This document shows, one piece after another, positions 20,530-31,055 of a DNA stretch of 64,000 bases. The translations under genes were made by a program, and so were the position numbers. Each line of letters opens with the position of its first letter. Within the stretch, counting starts at the first letter, position 1. The DNA lies in NCBI GenBank assembly GCA_027563935.2, contig CM050449.1, positions 92,845,676 through 92,909,675 of the forward strand, given 5' to 3'. A model generated the notes under the pieces. That model saw only the letters and a list, made by a program, of their open reading frames with translations, searched no databases and was not told the DNA's origin. Origin of the DNA: Costus lasius. Lineage: Eukaryota > Streptophyta > Magnoliopsida > Zingiberales > Costaceae.

Positions 20530-21470
20530 ATGATGAACGGTGGTGGAATGTTTCCTTTCCAATTTCCGAAACTTACAAAGGAAAATTACTATAATTGGTG
20601 TATTCGAATGAAAGCCCTACTTAGATCCTAAGAGGTTTGGAAAATTGTTGACAAGGGTTTTGAGCAACCTACAAGTATAGATAATTTAACTCAGACCGAA
20701 CAAGATGCTTTATAGAAAATAAAGAAAAATGATCAACAAGTGCTAACCTTAATCCACATGTGTTTGGATGAATCTATGTTTGAGAAAGTTTCAAGTGCAG
20801 AGAAACAGCCAAGGAGGCTTGGCAAATACTTCAAAATTCCTTTAAAAGAATTGATAAAGTTATAAAGGTTCGCCTTCAATCCTTAAGAGCAGAATTTGAG
20901 TCTCTTAAGATAAATCCTCTGAATCAATGTCAGATTACTTTACTAGAGTCTTGTCTGTGGTTAATCAATTAAGACGCTATGGAGAAAAATTAGAGGATAC
21001 TCGTGTTGTTGAAAAAATATTGCGCTCACTTGATCCAAAATTTGAGTACATTGTTATGGCTATTGAGGAATCTAAAGATGTTGACACAATGACAATTGAT
21101 CAGCTCATGGACTCTCTACAAGCTCGTGAAGAAAGAATGAAAGAGAAAGAAAAAGAACCTCTTGACCAAGCTCTTATTTCTAAGTTGTCTATTAAAGAAA
21201 AATGCAAAGATGAAAGCAAAAATGAAGTACATAAAGAAAGAGGAAGAGAAATAGCATATGGCAGAGGTAGAGGCCGTGGTTATTCTTATGGTAGAGGAAG
21301 AGGAAGATTCAACAATTCGGCAGGTAGAACTTCTAATAATTTGGCAGGAAGAGTTTCTAATAATCTTAACTCTAATTGGAATCGTGGTAGAGGAAGAGGA
21401 GAAACAAGACCTCAGGTTCAATGTTATAATTGTCAGAAATATGGTCATTATGCTTTAGAATGCAGGCAAG
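20530..21470 (+). pseudogene. gag: copia C: gag
   Basis: ATG at 20530 (MMNGGGMFPFQFPKL), then YYNWCIRMKALLRS with an in-frame TAA near 20629 and a TAG near 20714. A frameshift near 20800 precedes EAWQILQNSF. The main open part from 20927 reads YFTRVLSVVNQLRRYGEKLED, VVEKILRSLDPKFEYIVMAIEES and an arginine/glycine-rich run (YGRGRGRGYSYGRGRGRF), then one CCHC knuckle CYNCQKYGHYALEC (about 21422-21463). All are standard for Ty1/copia gag. Confidence 0.85.
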
Positions 21471-22960
21471 CCAGAAAGAAAAGAGGAAATTTATTTTGTG
21501 CAAAAAGTGAAGATGAAGAAGTAGTAGTTTTTCTTCTTACATGCAATGAAGAGAAAGATCAACAAGCTTGGTTTTTAGACACAGTAGCAAGCAATCATAT
21601 GACTAGAAAAAAGGATTTATTTGTCTCTTTAAATGAATCTTTTAAGAGGAGCATTTCATTTGGTGATGGAAGAAAAGTGAATGTCGAAGGAATTGGCGAT
21701 ATTTTAGTTATTGCCAAAAATGGATCCCATTAATTTATCTCTCAGGTATATTTTGTGCCTACTCTTACAATGAATATTTTGAGTCTTGGTCAGCTATTAG
21801 AAAAAGGATATGATATTCGATTGAAGGATAGCCACTTGACAATCAAAAATTCAGATGGTAAATATCTTGCAAAAGTCAAAATGTCACATAATAGAATGTT
21901 CTCTCTTGTACTTCAAACTGATATTCCCAGGTGCTTAAAGGTCAGTACTTCAGACCCTTCTTGGTTATGGCATCATCGCATGGGACACTTGAATTTTGAA
22001 AGTTTGAAACATTTGGCAAAAGAAAAGATGGTGTATGGTCTACCATTTATTGAACATCCAAAGTAATTGTGTGAAGGATGTATATATGGAAAGCACCTCA
22101 GGAATAGCTTTCCAAAAGAATCATCTTCAAGATCAGTGAAGCCACTTCAACTTGTTCATGCTGACATATGTGGTCCAATAAATCCTATATCTCTCGGTAA
22201 AAATAAATATTTTTTATTATTCATCGATGGTTTTAGCCGAAAGGCATGGGTTTATTTTCTAAAATAAAAATCAAAAGCTTTTGATTCTTTTAAGAAGTTT
22301 AAAAGTTTGGTTGAAAATGAATCTGGTTATTTTATCAAAGCTTTACGAACTGATCGTGGTGGATAATTCACGTCAAATAAATTTAATGACTTTGTGAATA
22401 TCATGGTATTAGAAGATTTTTGACAGTGCCAAAATCTCCTCAGCAAAATGGAGTAGTAGTAAGAAAGAACAGAACCGTTCTTGATATGACTAGAAGCATG
22501 CTAAAGAGCAAAAGTCTACCAAAAGAGTTATGGGCAGAAGCTGTGGCATGCTCAATTTACTTGTGCAACCGAAGTCCTACAAAGAGTTTGCACAAAGTTA
22601 CACCTCAGAAGGTGTGGACTGGTAGAAAACCCACTCTCTCACACTTAAGGGTTTTTGGTAGTGTAGCTTATGCATATGTTGATGATGAATTGAGAAACAA
22701 ATTAGATGATAAAAGTGAAAAATTTGTGTTTATTGGATATGATCCAAAATCAAAAGGCTATAGGCTCTTTAATCCCAGGAATAAGAAGATTGTCATCAGC
22801 AGAGATGTTAAATTTAATGAAGATGAATGTTGGAAATGGGAAGCACAAGAGGAAGATTATAATTTTTTGCCTTTATTTACAGAAAATACTAATGAAGAAG
22901 CTGTGCATGAACAAGAACTTCCTCCACCCACAACACCACAATAAGAACTTCCTCCACCCA
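21471..22960 (+). pseudogene. pol: copia C: protease and integrase
   Basis: Protease WFLDTVASNHMTRKKDLF (about 21571-21620); the usual D-T-G-A-S is D-T-V-A-S, so the catalytic loop Gly is replaced. A TAA near 21732 and a TAA near 22064 interrupt; the integrase zinc region WHHRMGHLNFESL and CEGCIYGK follows. HADICGP gives the first Asp. A TAA near 22264 and a TAA near 22363 break the core (TDRGG); PQQNGVVVRKNRT has Val where the catalytic Glu normally stands (AERKNR in related elements). C-terminal KFVFIGYDPKSKGYRLFN is clear. Confidence 0.85.
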
Positions 22961-23044
22961 CAATGTCATCACCAGCATTAACACCTATTGAGTACAGTCT
23001 ATCAAGCTCATCTACGAGGCCTAAAAAGATGAGAAGAATCACAG

Positions 23045-24209
23045 ATATATATTGAACAACCTCCTGGTTACATTGTTAAAGGTAATGAAGGCAAAGTGCT
23101 GAAGTTGAAAAAAGCTTTATATGGATTAAAACAAGCCCCTAAGGCTTGGTATACTCGCATTGACGATTACTTCAAGCAAAAGGGATTCATTAAGAGCCCT
23201 CATGAATATGGTCTCTATGTGAAAATCAATGAGAATAGTGATATATTAATTGCTTGTTTATATGTAGATGACTTGATTTTCACAGGCAATAATTTATCAC
23301 TATTTGAAGAATTTAAAAAGAAGATGACCACCGAATTTGAAATGACCGATATTGGATTGATGGCCTGTTATCTAGGCATTGAAGTGAAGTAATCAACTGA
23401 AGGCATTTTTGCATCCCAAAAGAATTATGCCATGAAGATTTTGAAAGAATTCAATATGGAAAATTGTCAATCTGTTACTACACTTGTTGATCATACTATC
23501 AAGTTATCAAGATATGATGATACTGAAAAGATTGACCCAACAATGTTTCGCAAAATGGTTGAAAATCTGAGGTATTTGACAAATACTAGACCTGACATTC
23601 TTTATGGTGTCGGTCTTATAAGTCGCTTTATGGAATCTCCTACTCTATCTCATTTAAAGGCTGCTAAAAAAATTTTGAGATATGTTAAAGGAACTTTGGA
23701 TTTTGGCATGTTTTACTCATCTACTTCAAAGTTTAAACTTGTTGGTTTCAGTGATAGTGATTGGGGAGGAGATATTGATGACAGGAAAAGTACCATAAGT
23801 TATTTATTTATTCTTGGAGATGCTGCATTTACTTGGAGTTCTAAAAAATAAACTATTGTAACACTTTCAACATGCGAAGCTGAATATGTAGCTGCAACTG
23901 CCTGTCTGTCAAACTATCTGGCTCAGAAACTTATTGAAAATTATGCAAATACCTCAAGATGATGCAACAGAGATTTTTGTGGATAATACTTCAGCCATTG
24001 CTTTAGGGAAGAATCCTATCTTTCAAGATAGAAGTAAGCACATTGATATAAGGTTTCATTTCATAAGAGAATGCATCAACAAGAAAGAAGTTGAGTTGAA
24101 ATACATAAAGTCACAAGATCAAATTGTAGACATACTTACGAAGCCTTTAAAGTTTGAAGATTTTGCGAGGCTTAGAGCTAAACTTGGATTAGCTAGAATT
24201 CAAGTTTAA
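23045..24209 (+). pseudogene. pol: copia C: RT (N-terminal part deleted) and RNase H
   Basis: After MRRITDIY (about 23025-23050) the sequence jumps to IEQPPGY, skipping about 130 codons of the RT fingers and palm. The remaining RT has KKALYGLKQAPKAW and intact YVDD (23261-23272). A TAA near 23390, a TAA near 23849 and a frame change near 23930 break the rest. RNase H: FSDSDWGGD, DDRKSTISY, STCEAEYVAA, DNTSAIALGKNPIF, RSKHIDIRFHFIRE and ending KSQDQIVDILTKPLK. Confidence 0.87.
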
Positions 24210-24215
24210 GGGAGA
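24203..24215 (+). other. copia C polypurine tract
   Basis: AAGTTTAAGGGAGA directly before the 3' LTR TG at 24216; overlaps the end of the RNase H frame. Confidence 0.7.
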
Positions 24216-24451
24216 TGTTAAATATAAACTTGACATGTGGCCACCGGGTGATGCTTGATTGAAGTGGCAACGTGGAGACATACTCCACGACTTCGACTGT
24301 ATTTAGCAATTAGCTATTTCTCAATGTTTTATTTTAGCAAATTATTATTTAGAGTTTACTTATTTTAGTTAAGACTTTGTATTATATATTCACTTATTTT
24401 ACATAGAGTTATTGTTCTCTTCAACTCTGTCTTGTGTCTTTGGTGTTAACA
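24216..24451 (+). repeat. copia C 3' LTR
   Basis: 236 bp, starts TGTTAAATATAAAC and ends GGTGTTAACA, giving TGTTAA...TTAACA inverted ends. A TATA-like ATTATATATTC is near 24380-24390. No partner LTR in the window. Confidence 0.85.
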
Positions 24452-25180
24452 AAGTCGTCGACGCCCGCGTCCAAGCGAAGGAGCGTTGTGTCCTTCTTTC
24501 GACGAGCATGGCTGTTGCGGCTTCCTTCTCCGATGAACCCACGCCTACCCCCGTTCCTTTCCCTTGGAGCCCGCGTCTCATCGGCCACCAGAGATCGTAA
24601 GTATGTGCACGCCGAAGTCGCACTGGAGGAAGGAGTCGACGGGAAGAAACGGAGGGAGTTCACAGAAGGGAACTGGCATCGGATCGCTCCGAACCACCCC
24701 ACCGGAGCCGACCGGTGGTCAGACGGCGCTCTGCCCCAGCCGGATCTCCTTCCCGATTTCCCCTCGCCAGTCGCGTCTCACTCACGCGACAACTAGCCTC
24801 CAGAGCCCCTCGCCGGCCCGCCAGACGCCACGCGACGTTCCTAGCTTCAGTCGCAGGCGCCAGTGTCACTAGAGAATTCTCTCATGCTCCTAGATTCGGC
24901 TGTCCCTTCATCTATGCACGCGTCAGTGTCACTATGCACGCGTCGACGCCTCGACTGTCGTGGTGTCCCTTGGTCTACTGTGGAACTGCCATCTGGTAGC
25001 ATGTCGCTAGACGGCGTCGACTCCTGTCACCACGCCTGCCACATTCGGCCACCTGCAGCAGCAGCCGACGTCGCTCGTCTGCGTGGACGAGAAAGAAAAG
25101 GGCTGGGCCGATTTTAAGCTGGTCAACAGTTCAGTTGACCAAGCCTAATCCAATGGGCTTGGGCTAACACCGTTCATGAT
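24452..25180. repeat. GC-rich block, copy 2, with flanks
   Basis: 24761-24905 matches 19165-19320. The surrounding DNA (24452-24760 and 24906-25130) is also GC-rich and has long overlapping open frames on both strands, typical of high GC rather than of a gene. The end (25105-25170) includes GGGCTTGGGCTAA-like text common in plant retrotransposon leaders. Identity unknown. Confidence 0.55.
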
Positions 25181-25389
25181 ATAAAATAATTTGAACTCAG
25201 ATATACTTAAAATTAGTGCACTAGAAATGAAAATAGCCAACATACATAAATTTCCTAAGTGCTAAATTTAAATCCGAATAGATTATATAATCTTATACCT
25301 GAAATAACTAATTATTTAAAATAGGTGCTCCATTATATAATTTTAACTCTTGAAAATTTAATTAATTATATGTAGGTACTGTACCTAGT

Positions 25390-25588
25390 TTTTATTTTTA
25401 TCTCAAATTATTTGATAGTAATATAAACAGTTTTATTTTTATCTCAAATTATTTGATAGTAATATAAACAGTTTTATTTTTGTCTCAAATTATTTGATAG
25501 TAATATAAACAGTTTTATTTTTATCTCAGATTATTCGATAGTAATATAAACAGTTTTATTTTTATCTCAAATTATTTGATAGTAATAT
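25390..25588. repeat. 41-bp minisatellite, five copies
   Basis: Units start at 25390, 25431, 25472, 25513 and 25554. Each reads TTTTATTTTTATCTCAAATT followed by ATTTGATAGTAATATAAACAG, with one or two base differences; the last unit loses the pattern after GTAATAT. Period is 41 bp throughout, so copies are recent. Confidence 0.95.
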
Positions 25589-25710
25589 CAATTTATATAT
25601 TTATATAATAATTATGTTTTAGAAACATTATAATTTTATACTTAATAGTTTCTAAAATGGTATTGGGCATAGAGTAGTAAATAATTTTTCTTGACATGCA
25701 GTTGTCCTTG
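25589..25710. other. AT-rich spacer
   Basis: Nothing recognisable. Confidence 0.5.
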
Positions 25711-26345
25711 AGTGTCAATATATATAAAAAAAGAAAGTGTATTCAGCCATAAATATTTTGATAACAGGTTTCTACATTTGGCAGAAGAATCAATATAAAT
25801 ATATTACCCTTATTGTCATAATGAATTTTTCATTCGTTTGATAGTATTGGCGAAGGAAGAAGGTAAGTATTGCTACTCTTGTCATGGCATTGAATTCTAT
25901 AAGCCGCATCTTTTTCTATTGCTTCATGCATGAGTTATCTTATTCTCCTTAATTAATTTGTGAAGAGCCAGGTTAGATTTTTTGAATTCGCATACTTTTT
26001 ATATACTCTAGAAGCAATTTATATGGTAGATAAATAATTTGTTTACTTTATGGAGGCAAAATAGAATTGGTAACTGATCGTTTTTCTCAGCAACATCTGA
26101 TTACACATTACAAAGAGTTATACAATTGCAAAAGCAAAAAAAATAAATTGAGTATCATATATATAAAAAATGAAAGTATATTTGGACATAAATATTTCTG
26201 TAAGAGGTTTCTACAATTGGCGGAGGGATCAATATAAATATATTAGCGCATATGGAGAACCCTTATTGTCACAATGAATTGTTCATTCTTTTGATCGATT
26301 ATAGTTTTCTTTCTGTTCAGCGGAGGAACAAGGTAAGTAGTGCTA
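25711..26345. repeat. direct duplication with splice-donor-like ends
   Basis: About 25711-25890 and 26148-26350 are diverged copies: both contain TTTCTACA.TTGGC, GATCAATATAAATATATTA-like text, CCCTTATTGTCA and end in GGAA.AAGGTAAGTA.TGCTACTC. A weaker third partial copy is at 26468-26535 (TTCATTCTTCGATCAATCAT...GAGGAAGAAG). The AAG|GTAAGT ends look like splice donors, so each copy may once have been a short 5' exon with promoter, lying just upstream of the OPT relic. No long frame. Confidence 0.6.
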
Positions 26346-26704
26346 CTCATGCACCCATCAGCGAAAGCTCTCATAATATGATCTTTATCTTAATTATTTG
26401 TAGACAGATAGATTCCGACAATCAGGGAGTGGGCTTGACACTTGCACACTAGATGTTCAAAGATAAAAGTTCATTCTTCGATCAATCATAGCTGTCTGTG
26501 GTTCTATAGAGGAAGAAGTTTAACTAGTGTTCATTCCACAAGCAACACCGTACCTCATGTATACTGTTAAATATTTTGTTCATTCTCCCAGTTCTAGAGA
26601 ATATTCTCTTTAATATATTCAATTAATTTGTGTTTTTATCTAATACTAGTAACTCACGAAAATAAAATGTTCTTAAAAAGCACTCGCAGGTGATTATTAA
26701 ATCA

Positions 26705-28626
26705 ATGGAAAACTATTCCCCAATCGAACAAGTGCGATTGACTGTTCCAAACACGGGCGCTGCGAGTCTTAACGATTCGGACATGGCTCTTGGGGCTCCC
26801 AATTTGCATCCTGGCGACGGTGGTATTAAACCTTGGCACTTACAGGCAACAAGTGATTTATATATCGACTGTGTGTATCGAGATGTTCATCTTCACCATG
26901 GGGAAGCTTTTATCGAGGACTCTACCGAATAAATTGATCAGGATTCCATGCACTAATTGGGCATTCTCATTAAATCCTGCTCCTTTCAACATAAAAGAGC
27001 ACATAGTAATGAGCATACTCGCTTCCTCCACCACTACAAATCCAAGCTTTGATATTGTGTCTGTGTCCAAAATTTTTTACCACAAAAATATTCCTGCTGT
27101 GCCTGCCTATCTATTAATTCTATCAATTCAGGTTAGTACTTAAACACCCATCCTCTCTCTCTCTCTCTCCTTGTATATCTATCTATTTGCACTAGATAAT
27201 ATTAATTATCAATTTACAATTTTGATGCGGGCTATAAATTCAGATGGTGGGTTTCGGATTTGCTGGAGTATTTTCAAAGTTGTTGGTGGAATCACCTAAC
27301 ATGTGGTGGCCTCCCACATTAATCAGGGTTTCGTTCTACAGGTTCGCAGCTAGTTAATTGTACTTGTTGATTTGTGTTTATTATGAAATTAAATTGATTA
27401 GACTTTTAAATTATTACTTTGTAGAGCACTGCATGAGAAGGAAAAGAGACCCAAGGCAATGTTATCACGTTATCAATTCTTTTTGTTGGCAATGATAGTA
27501 AGTTTTGCTTACACTCTGGTGCCCTCTTATTTGTTTCCTTCGATTACTGGTCTTTCATTCATGTGTTGGAAGTGGAAGGACTCGGTACTTGCACAACAAC
27601 TTGGTTCCGGTTATCACGGACTTGGCCTCGGTAGCATTGCACTAGATTGGATGACAGCGTCCTCATTTTTAGGCAGCTCTATGGCTCTTCCTATCGATCT
27701 CATTCTAAATAATATGGCTGGATTTATTGCCGTCGTCTACATTCTAACACCATTACTCTACTGGAATAATGTTTTCTCTGCCAAGCGATTTCCTATTACC
27801 TCTTCTAATCTTTTTGATTACGATGGCCAATCATACAATGTATCTCGAATTCTAAAGGGCACAAGTTTAACATTTGATGAAGAAGCATATCATAACTAGT
27901 CAAGAATCTATTTGAGCACCACCCTCACCCTTGCTAATGGCTTTAACCTAGCTAGTTTTAGCTCAAGCATTTCTCATGTTGCTACTTACTATGGGAGGTA
28001 AGCACATCTGTGTCTATACATAAACAAATTTATACAATGAATAAAACTGTAAAATATTGTTGATTCGTGATTCACAGATTGGTGTGGCAACAATTCAGCG
28101 AGGCGTACAAAAATAAACAAGAGCAGGATGTTCACACAAGAATAATGAAACAAAATTATAAATCTGTTCCTCAGAGGTGGTATTACTCGTTTCTACTGGT
28201 GATGGTGAGTTTGGCAATTTTAGTTTGTGAAATGTTTCAAGACATATTTCAACTTCGCTATTGGGGAGTTTTGCTAGCATGTGCACTCATTTTCATTTTC
28301 TTGCTACCCAACGGTGTACTCCAAGCCACTGCTAGTTCGGTAAGATGTACCAAATAATGTTATATTTCCTGTATATATAAATATTTCCTATTTGATTTGA
28401 TTCGTTACTTATGTACAATAAACATGCACGTGTTACTACAGGATATTAGCATGATTTTTTTACTAAAAATCATAATAGGATATTTGAATCCCGGAAAAGT
28501 TATTGCAAATATAACATTCAAATATCTTGGTGCCATGGGAATGTCTCAAGCAATTTATTTATTGTTGAGTTTGAAGTTGTGCCACTATATGAAGATTCCT
28601 CCAAGAACACTGTTCTACTGCACCAG
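26705..28626 (+). pseudogene. oligopeptide transporter (OPT family) pseudogene, five exons
   Basis: Exons as read: 26705-27131, 27244-27341, 27425-27997, 28078-28339 and 28442 to about 28626; introns have GT-AG ends, and codons join correctly at two junctions (FYR|ALHEKEKR and YYGR|LVWQQF). Family motifs: SPIEQVRLTVP, FSLNPAPFNIKEH (OPT NPG-type motif with Ala for Gly), MWWPPTLIRVSFYR, QFFLLAMIVSFAYTLVPSYLFP, GLGLGSIALDW, YNVSRIL, IIIGYLNPGKVIANITFK and HYMKIPPRTLF. OPT proteins are plasma-membrane proton-coupled peptide or metal-chelate carriers of about 700-750 residues. Breaks: a one-base frameshift near 26755-26765, an in-frame TAG at 27897-27899, and loss of roughly the last 170 residues after KIPPRTLF. 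Intron 1 has a CT microsatellite (27153-27170). Not intron-less, so it came from genomic duplication, not retroposition. Confidence 0.9.
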
Positions 28627-28718
28627 GTGTTGTTGTTGAAGGATGGTGGGGGCTAGAGTTAAGTGATCATTGCCCTCGCCACTTGTCCTACTGCACCAGG
28701 TGTTGTTGTTGAAGGATG
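28614..28718. repeat. short direct repeat at the broken end of the OPT relic
   Basis: CTACTGCACCAGGTGTTGTT plus GTTGAAGGATG occurs at 28616-28646 and again at about 28687-28717, about 71 bp apart. It lies exactly where OPT similarity ends, so it may mark the rearrangement that truncated the gene. Confidence 0.8.
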
Positions 28719-29544
28719 CCCTGTACATTAGTTGTTAAGGTGATTTTTCCGCTTCTATTTGACACTGATGACTATTGGTGTACTAGCATTGATCTTGAAC
28801 ACTAGTTTTAAATATAATTATATTATATCAATTAACTATTTGTGCAATTACTTCACAAAATTTCCTTTGCCCAGAGCTAGTAAAGAAGACCCTTTTGTTA
28901 TTAATTTGTACTTAGGAACAGCAAGTTGCAAATTTTTAGAGATATCAATGAATTAATAGTAATTAGATTAAAGAAGAGAGTAATTATATTAAAAGAGCAC
29001 CGAAAGATGAAGTTTGCCGAGAAATTGGGAGGAGCTGCCCTCCAAGGCATTAAAATTTACTGAAAATTAGTTTCTAGAAATTTTGTTGGTATTTATTTTC
29101 ATCCTCTTGCAGTAGTGTGTTAAGTAACAAGGGAGACTAAATCGTACATCAGAAACAAAAGTTTGTTGAGGAAATAAATGTATGGAAATTTTGGACTATA
29201 ATACCACCACGTCTTGGAATTTAAAAGTGCTATTTGATGTGTTCTCCGTAACTTGCTTATGCAAACTTTTTTTTCACTTGTTACATACCAAAATCAACTA
29301 CATATTTAGCAGTAAGGAAATCAATCTCTTCAGCAAATTTCTGCTTGTGAAGGATTTATTTCCTTTTGCCTAATCGTTCTCTCCATGTTGTTGGATTTTT
29401 ATTGTGCACCTGCTAAACTGCACATCATTATAAGAGTCATAAAGAGTACAACTAGATTTCATAAGAAGAGCTTTTAAAAATGGAGATTATGAGAGTCTCA
29501 TCTTGTGAAGCATACGAAGGGATTCCATAGGGGTAAGGAGTAAA
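28719..29544. other. AT-rich spacer
   Basis: No gene or repeat recognised; only short unconserved open frames. Confidence 0.5.
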
Positions 29545-30600
29545 GATTGACATTAAAGGAATAGACAATGCAATTATGCCGAAGCGGAACATGGACAAAG
29601 GATGGTGCAGATTAAACGACAGAAGCCTCTTACATTCAGTAGAATGCATTAACTCTACAAACGGTTCATGTCTAAAATAAGAATAATAATAATAAAGAAT
29701 GAGTTTTGATTCAAAATACCTTGTCAAAAACAGAAACTAATCCAGCTTTGATGCGGACAATACCAGGAATCACTTGTCTCTCTCTCTCTATAAGGAGGCC
29801 AAATACTCGATCAAGAGGTGATACTGTGAGAAGCAACGGTCAAATGAGCTTTCAAGGATAAAGAAGCGAAGCATAGAGGCACATTTAAAAAGGAGAGAGG
29901 GCTTGCAGTAGCCAAACCGTGAGTGGTTTTTCTGTGTGATTGGTATGGAAAAAAATTAAGAATTGATCCCGAAATAGTTGAACGGCTGAGTTAGGCGATT
30001 TTTTGGTATATTTAATTGTTGATTTTTGGTTAATTATATTTTTTATTTTAAAAAGAAAAGAAATTTAAAATTATAAATTAATTTAAGAAAAAAATATATA
30101 AATATTTTTGGTTAATCATTAGTTATTTTTGTTAATAGTCTATTTTCAGTGATTAACCAGTTTACACAATTATATAAATATAATTATTTTTATATAATAT
30201 ATATATAATATAAATATTATGTTGCTCACTAGATTTTGTCTTGCTCTAGTTATCTCTTGCTGGCACTCGCAATGCCTTCAATAGATCGTTGCTTCTCTCT
30301 GTGCCTACTCCCTCTGATTGAGTCTTCGGCCTTCTTGCAGAGAGAGACAAGTAATTCCTGGTGTGCTCTGCATCTGGATTAGTTTTTTGTTCTTGACAAG
30401 GTATTCTAAATCAAAACTCATTTTTTTTTGTCATATTTTTATTTTAGATATACGAACAGTTTGTAGAGTTAATGCATTCTATTGAACAGAAGAGGCTTCT
30501 GCTGTTTAATCTATATCATCCTTTGTCCATTTTTTGCTTCTGCAAAATTGTACTGTTCATTATTTTAATGCCAAGCTTTACTACTTGGCAGAGGCCTTTT
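29545..30600. repeat. inverted duplication of a gene-like fragment
   Basis: The complement of about 29545-29850 is similar (roughly four fifths by eye) to about 30280-30600. Shared parts in order: GTTGCTTCTC, GAGAGAGACAAGT.ATTCCTGGT, GGATTAGTTT, TTGACAAGGTATT, AATCAAAACTCATT, TTATTTTAGA, GTTTGTAGAGTTAATGCATT, CATCCTTTGTCCAT. Inside each arm GACAAG|GTATT and TTTTAG|A look like donor and acceptor of a short intron, and both arms encode FVELMHS...KRLL.FNL.HPLS, so the source was probably an exon-intron-exon piece of a plant gene I cannot name. The ~430-bp centre (29851-30279) is AT-rich and has no arm similarity. Confidence 0.82.
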
Positions 30601-30908
30601 TCCCTTTTTCGCATCTTGCTTGCTCATCTTGCTTGCTCTTCTGGCTTTTGTTTTGTTCACCTTCTTTCAGACCGTTGTTCTCAGTGCAGACCTCTTTTCC
30701 TTTTTTGGGTCTTCTTCCCAAAGTCCGAATAGCTGCCAAGGATAGGAGGTTTTCTTTCTCCTGTCTATTAGGCTGTGTTTCAAATCGAAAAGAATAAAAT
30801 GAAAAGTCACATGAATTAGACGTGATCGCATGCCACAATGGCCAAGGCGAGCGACCAGGAATAATTATTCTAATTATTCTATGCGAAGCGGTAGGCAGGC
30901 GACCAGCG
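30601..30908. other. spacer between inverted duplication and hairpin
   Basis: Contains repeated CTTGCTTGCTC-like text and GGCTGTGTTTCAAATCG at 30771, resembling a MITE end, but no matching second end was found. No gene. Confidence 0.4.
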
Positions 30909-31006
30909 AGGCCCTCATTCACCATTAATAGTCTCTAACTTACTGAGGGATTTGTGTTTTACAAATCCCAAAGGGGATATTAATGGTGGTTTCGTGGATG
31001 AGGCCC
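30909..31006. repeat. 98-bp imperfect hairpin
   Basis: Outer arms GGCCCTCAT...CACCATTAATA and TATTAATGGTG...ATGAGGCC pair with a small bulge; an inner perfect stem GGGATTTGT / ACAAATCCC encloses GTTTT. Size and structure fit a degenerate MITE or foldback element. It lies directly before the start of chromovirus D. Confidence 0.7.
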
Positions 31007-31055
31007 ACAGGCCGCAGCCAAATCATTTTACACGCAGACACCGCATCTATGGGAT

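Larger units (their letters stand above)
20528..24451 (+). mobile_element. Ty1/copia element C, 3' LTR only
   Basis: Order gag, zinc knuckle, protease, integrase, RT, RNase H, polypurine tract, 3' LTR. No copy of the 3' LTR is present upstream, so the 5' end is lost. There are many nonsense and frameshift changes and a ~130-codon RT deletion, so it is the most decayed copia copy here. Its gag opening (GGGMFPFQFPKLTKENYYNW) and protease are of the common plant gag-pre-integrase type. Confidence 0.9.

Noticed and set aside
24434..25117. Protein-coding gene in the GC-rich block (frames of 80-120 codons on both strands)
   Set aside because: Frames overlap on both strands, show no domain or compositional pattern, and are not kept in the copy at 19160.
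30771..31030. Complete MITE starting GGCTGTGTTTC
   Set aside because: No matching inverted end or target duplication was found; only the hairpin at 30909-31006 is supported.
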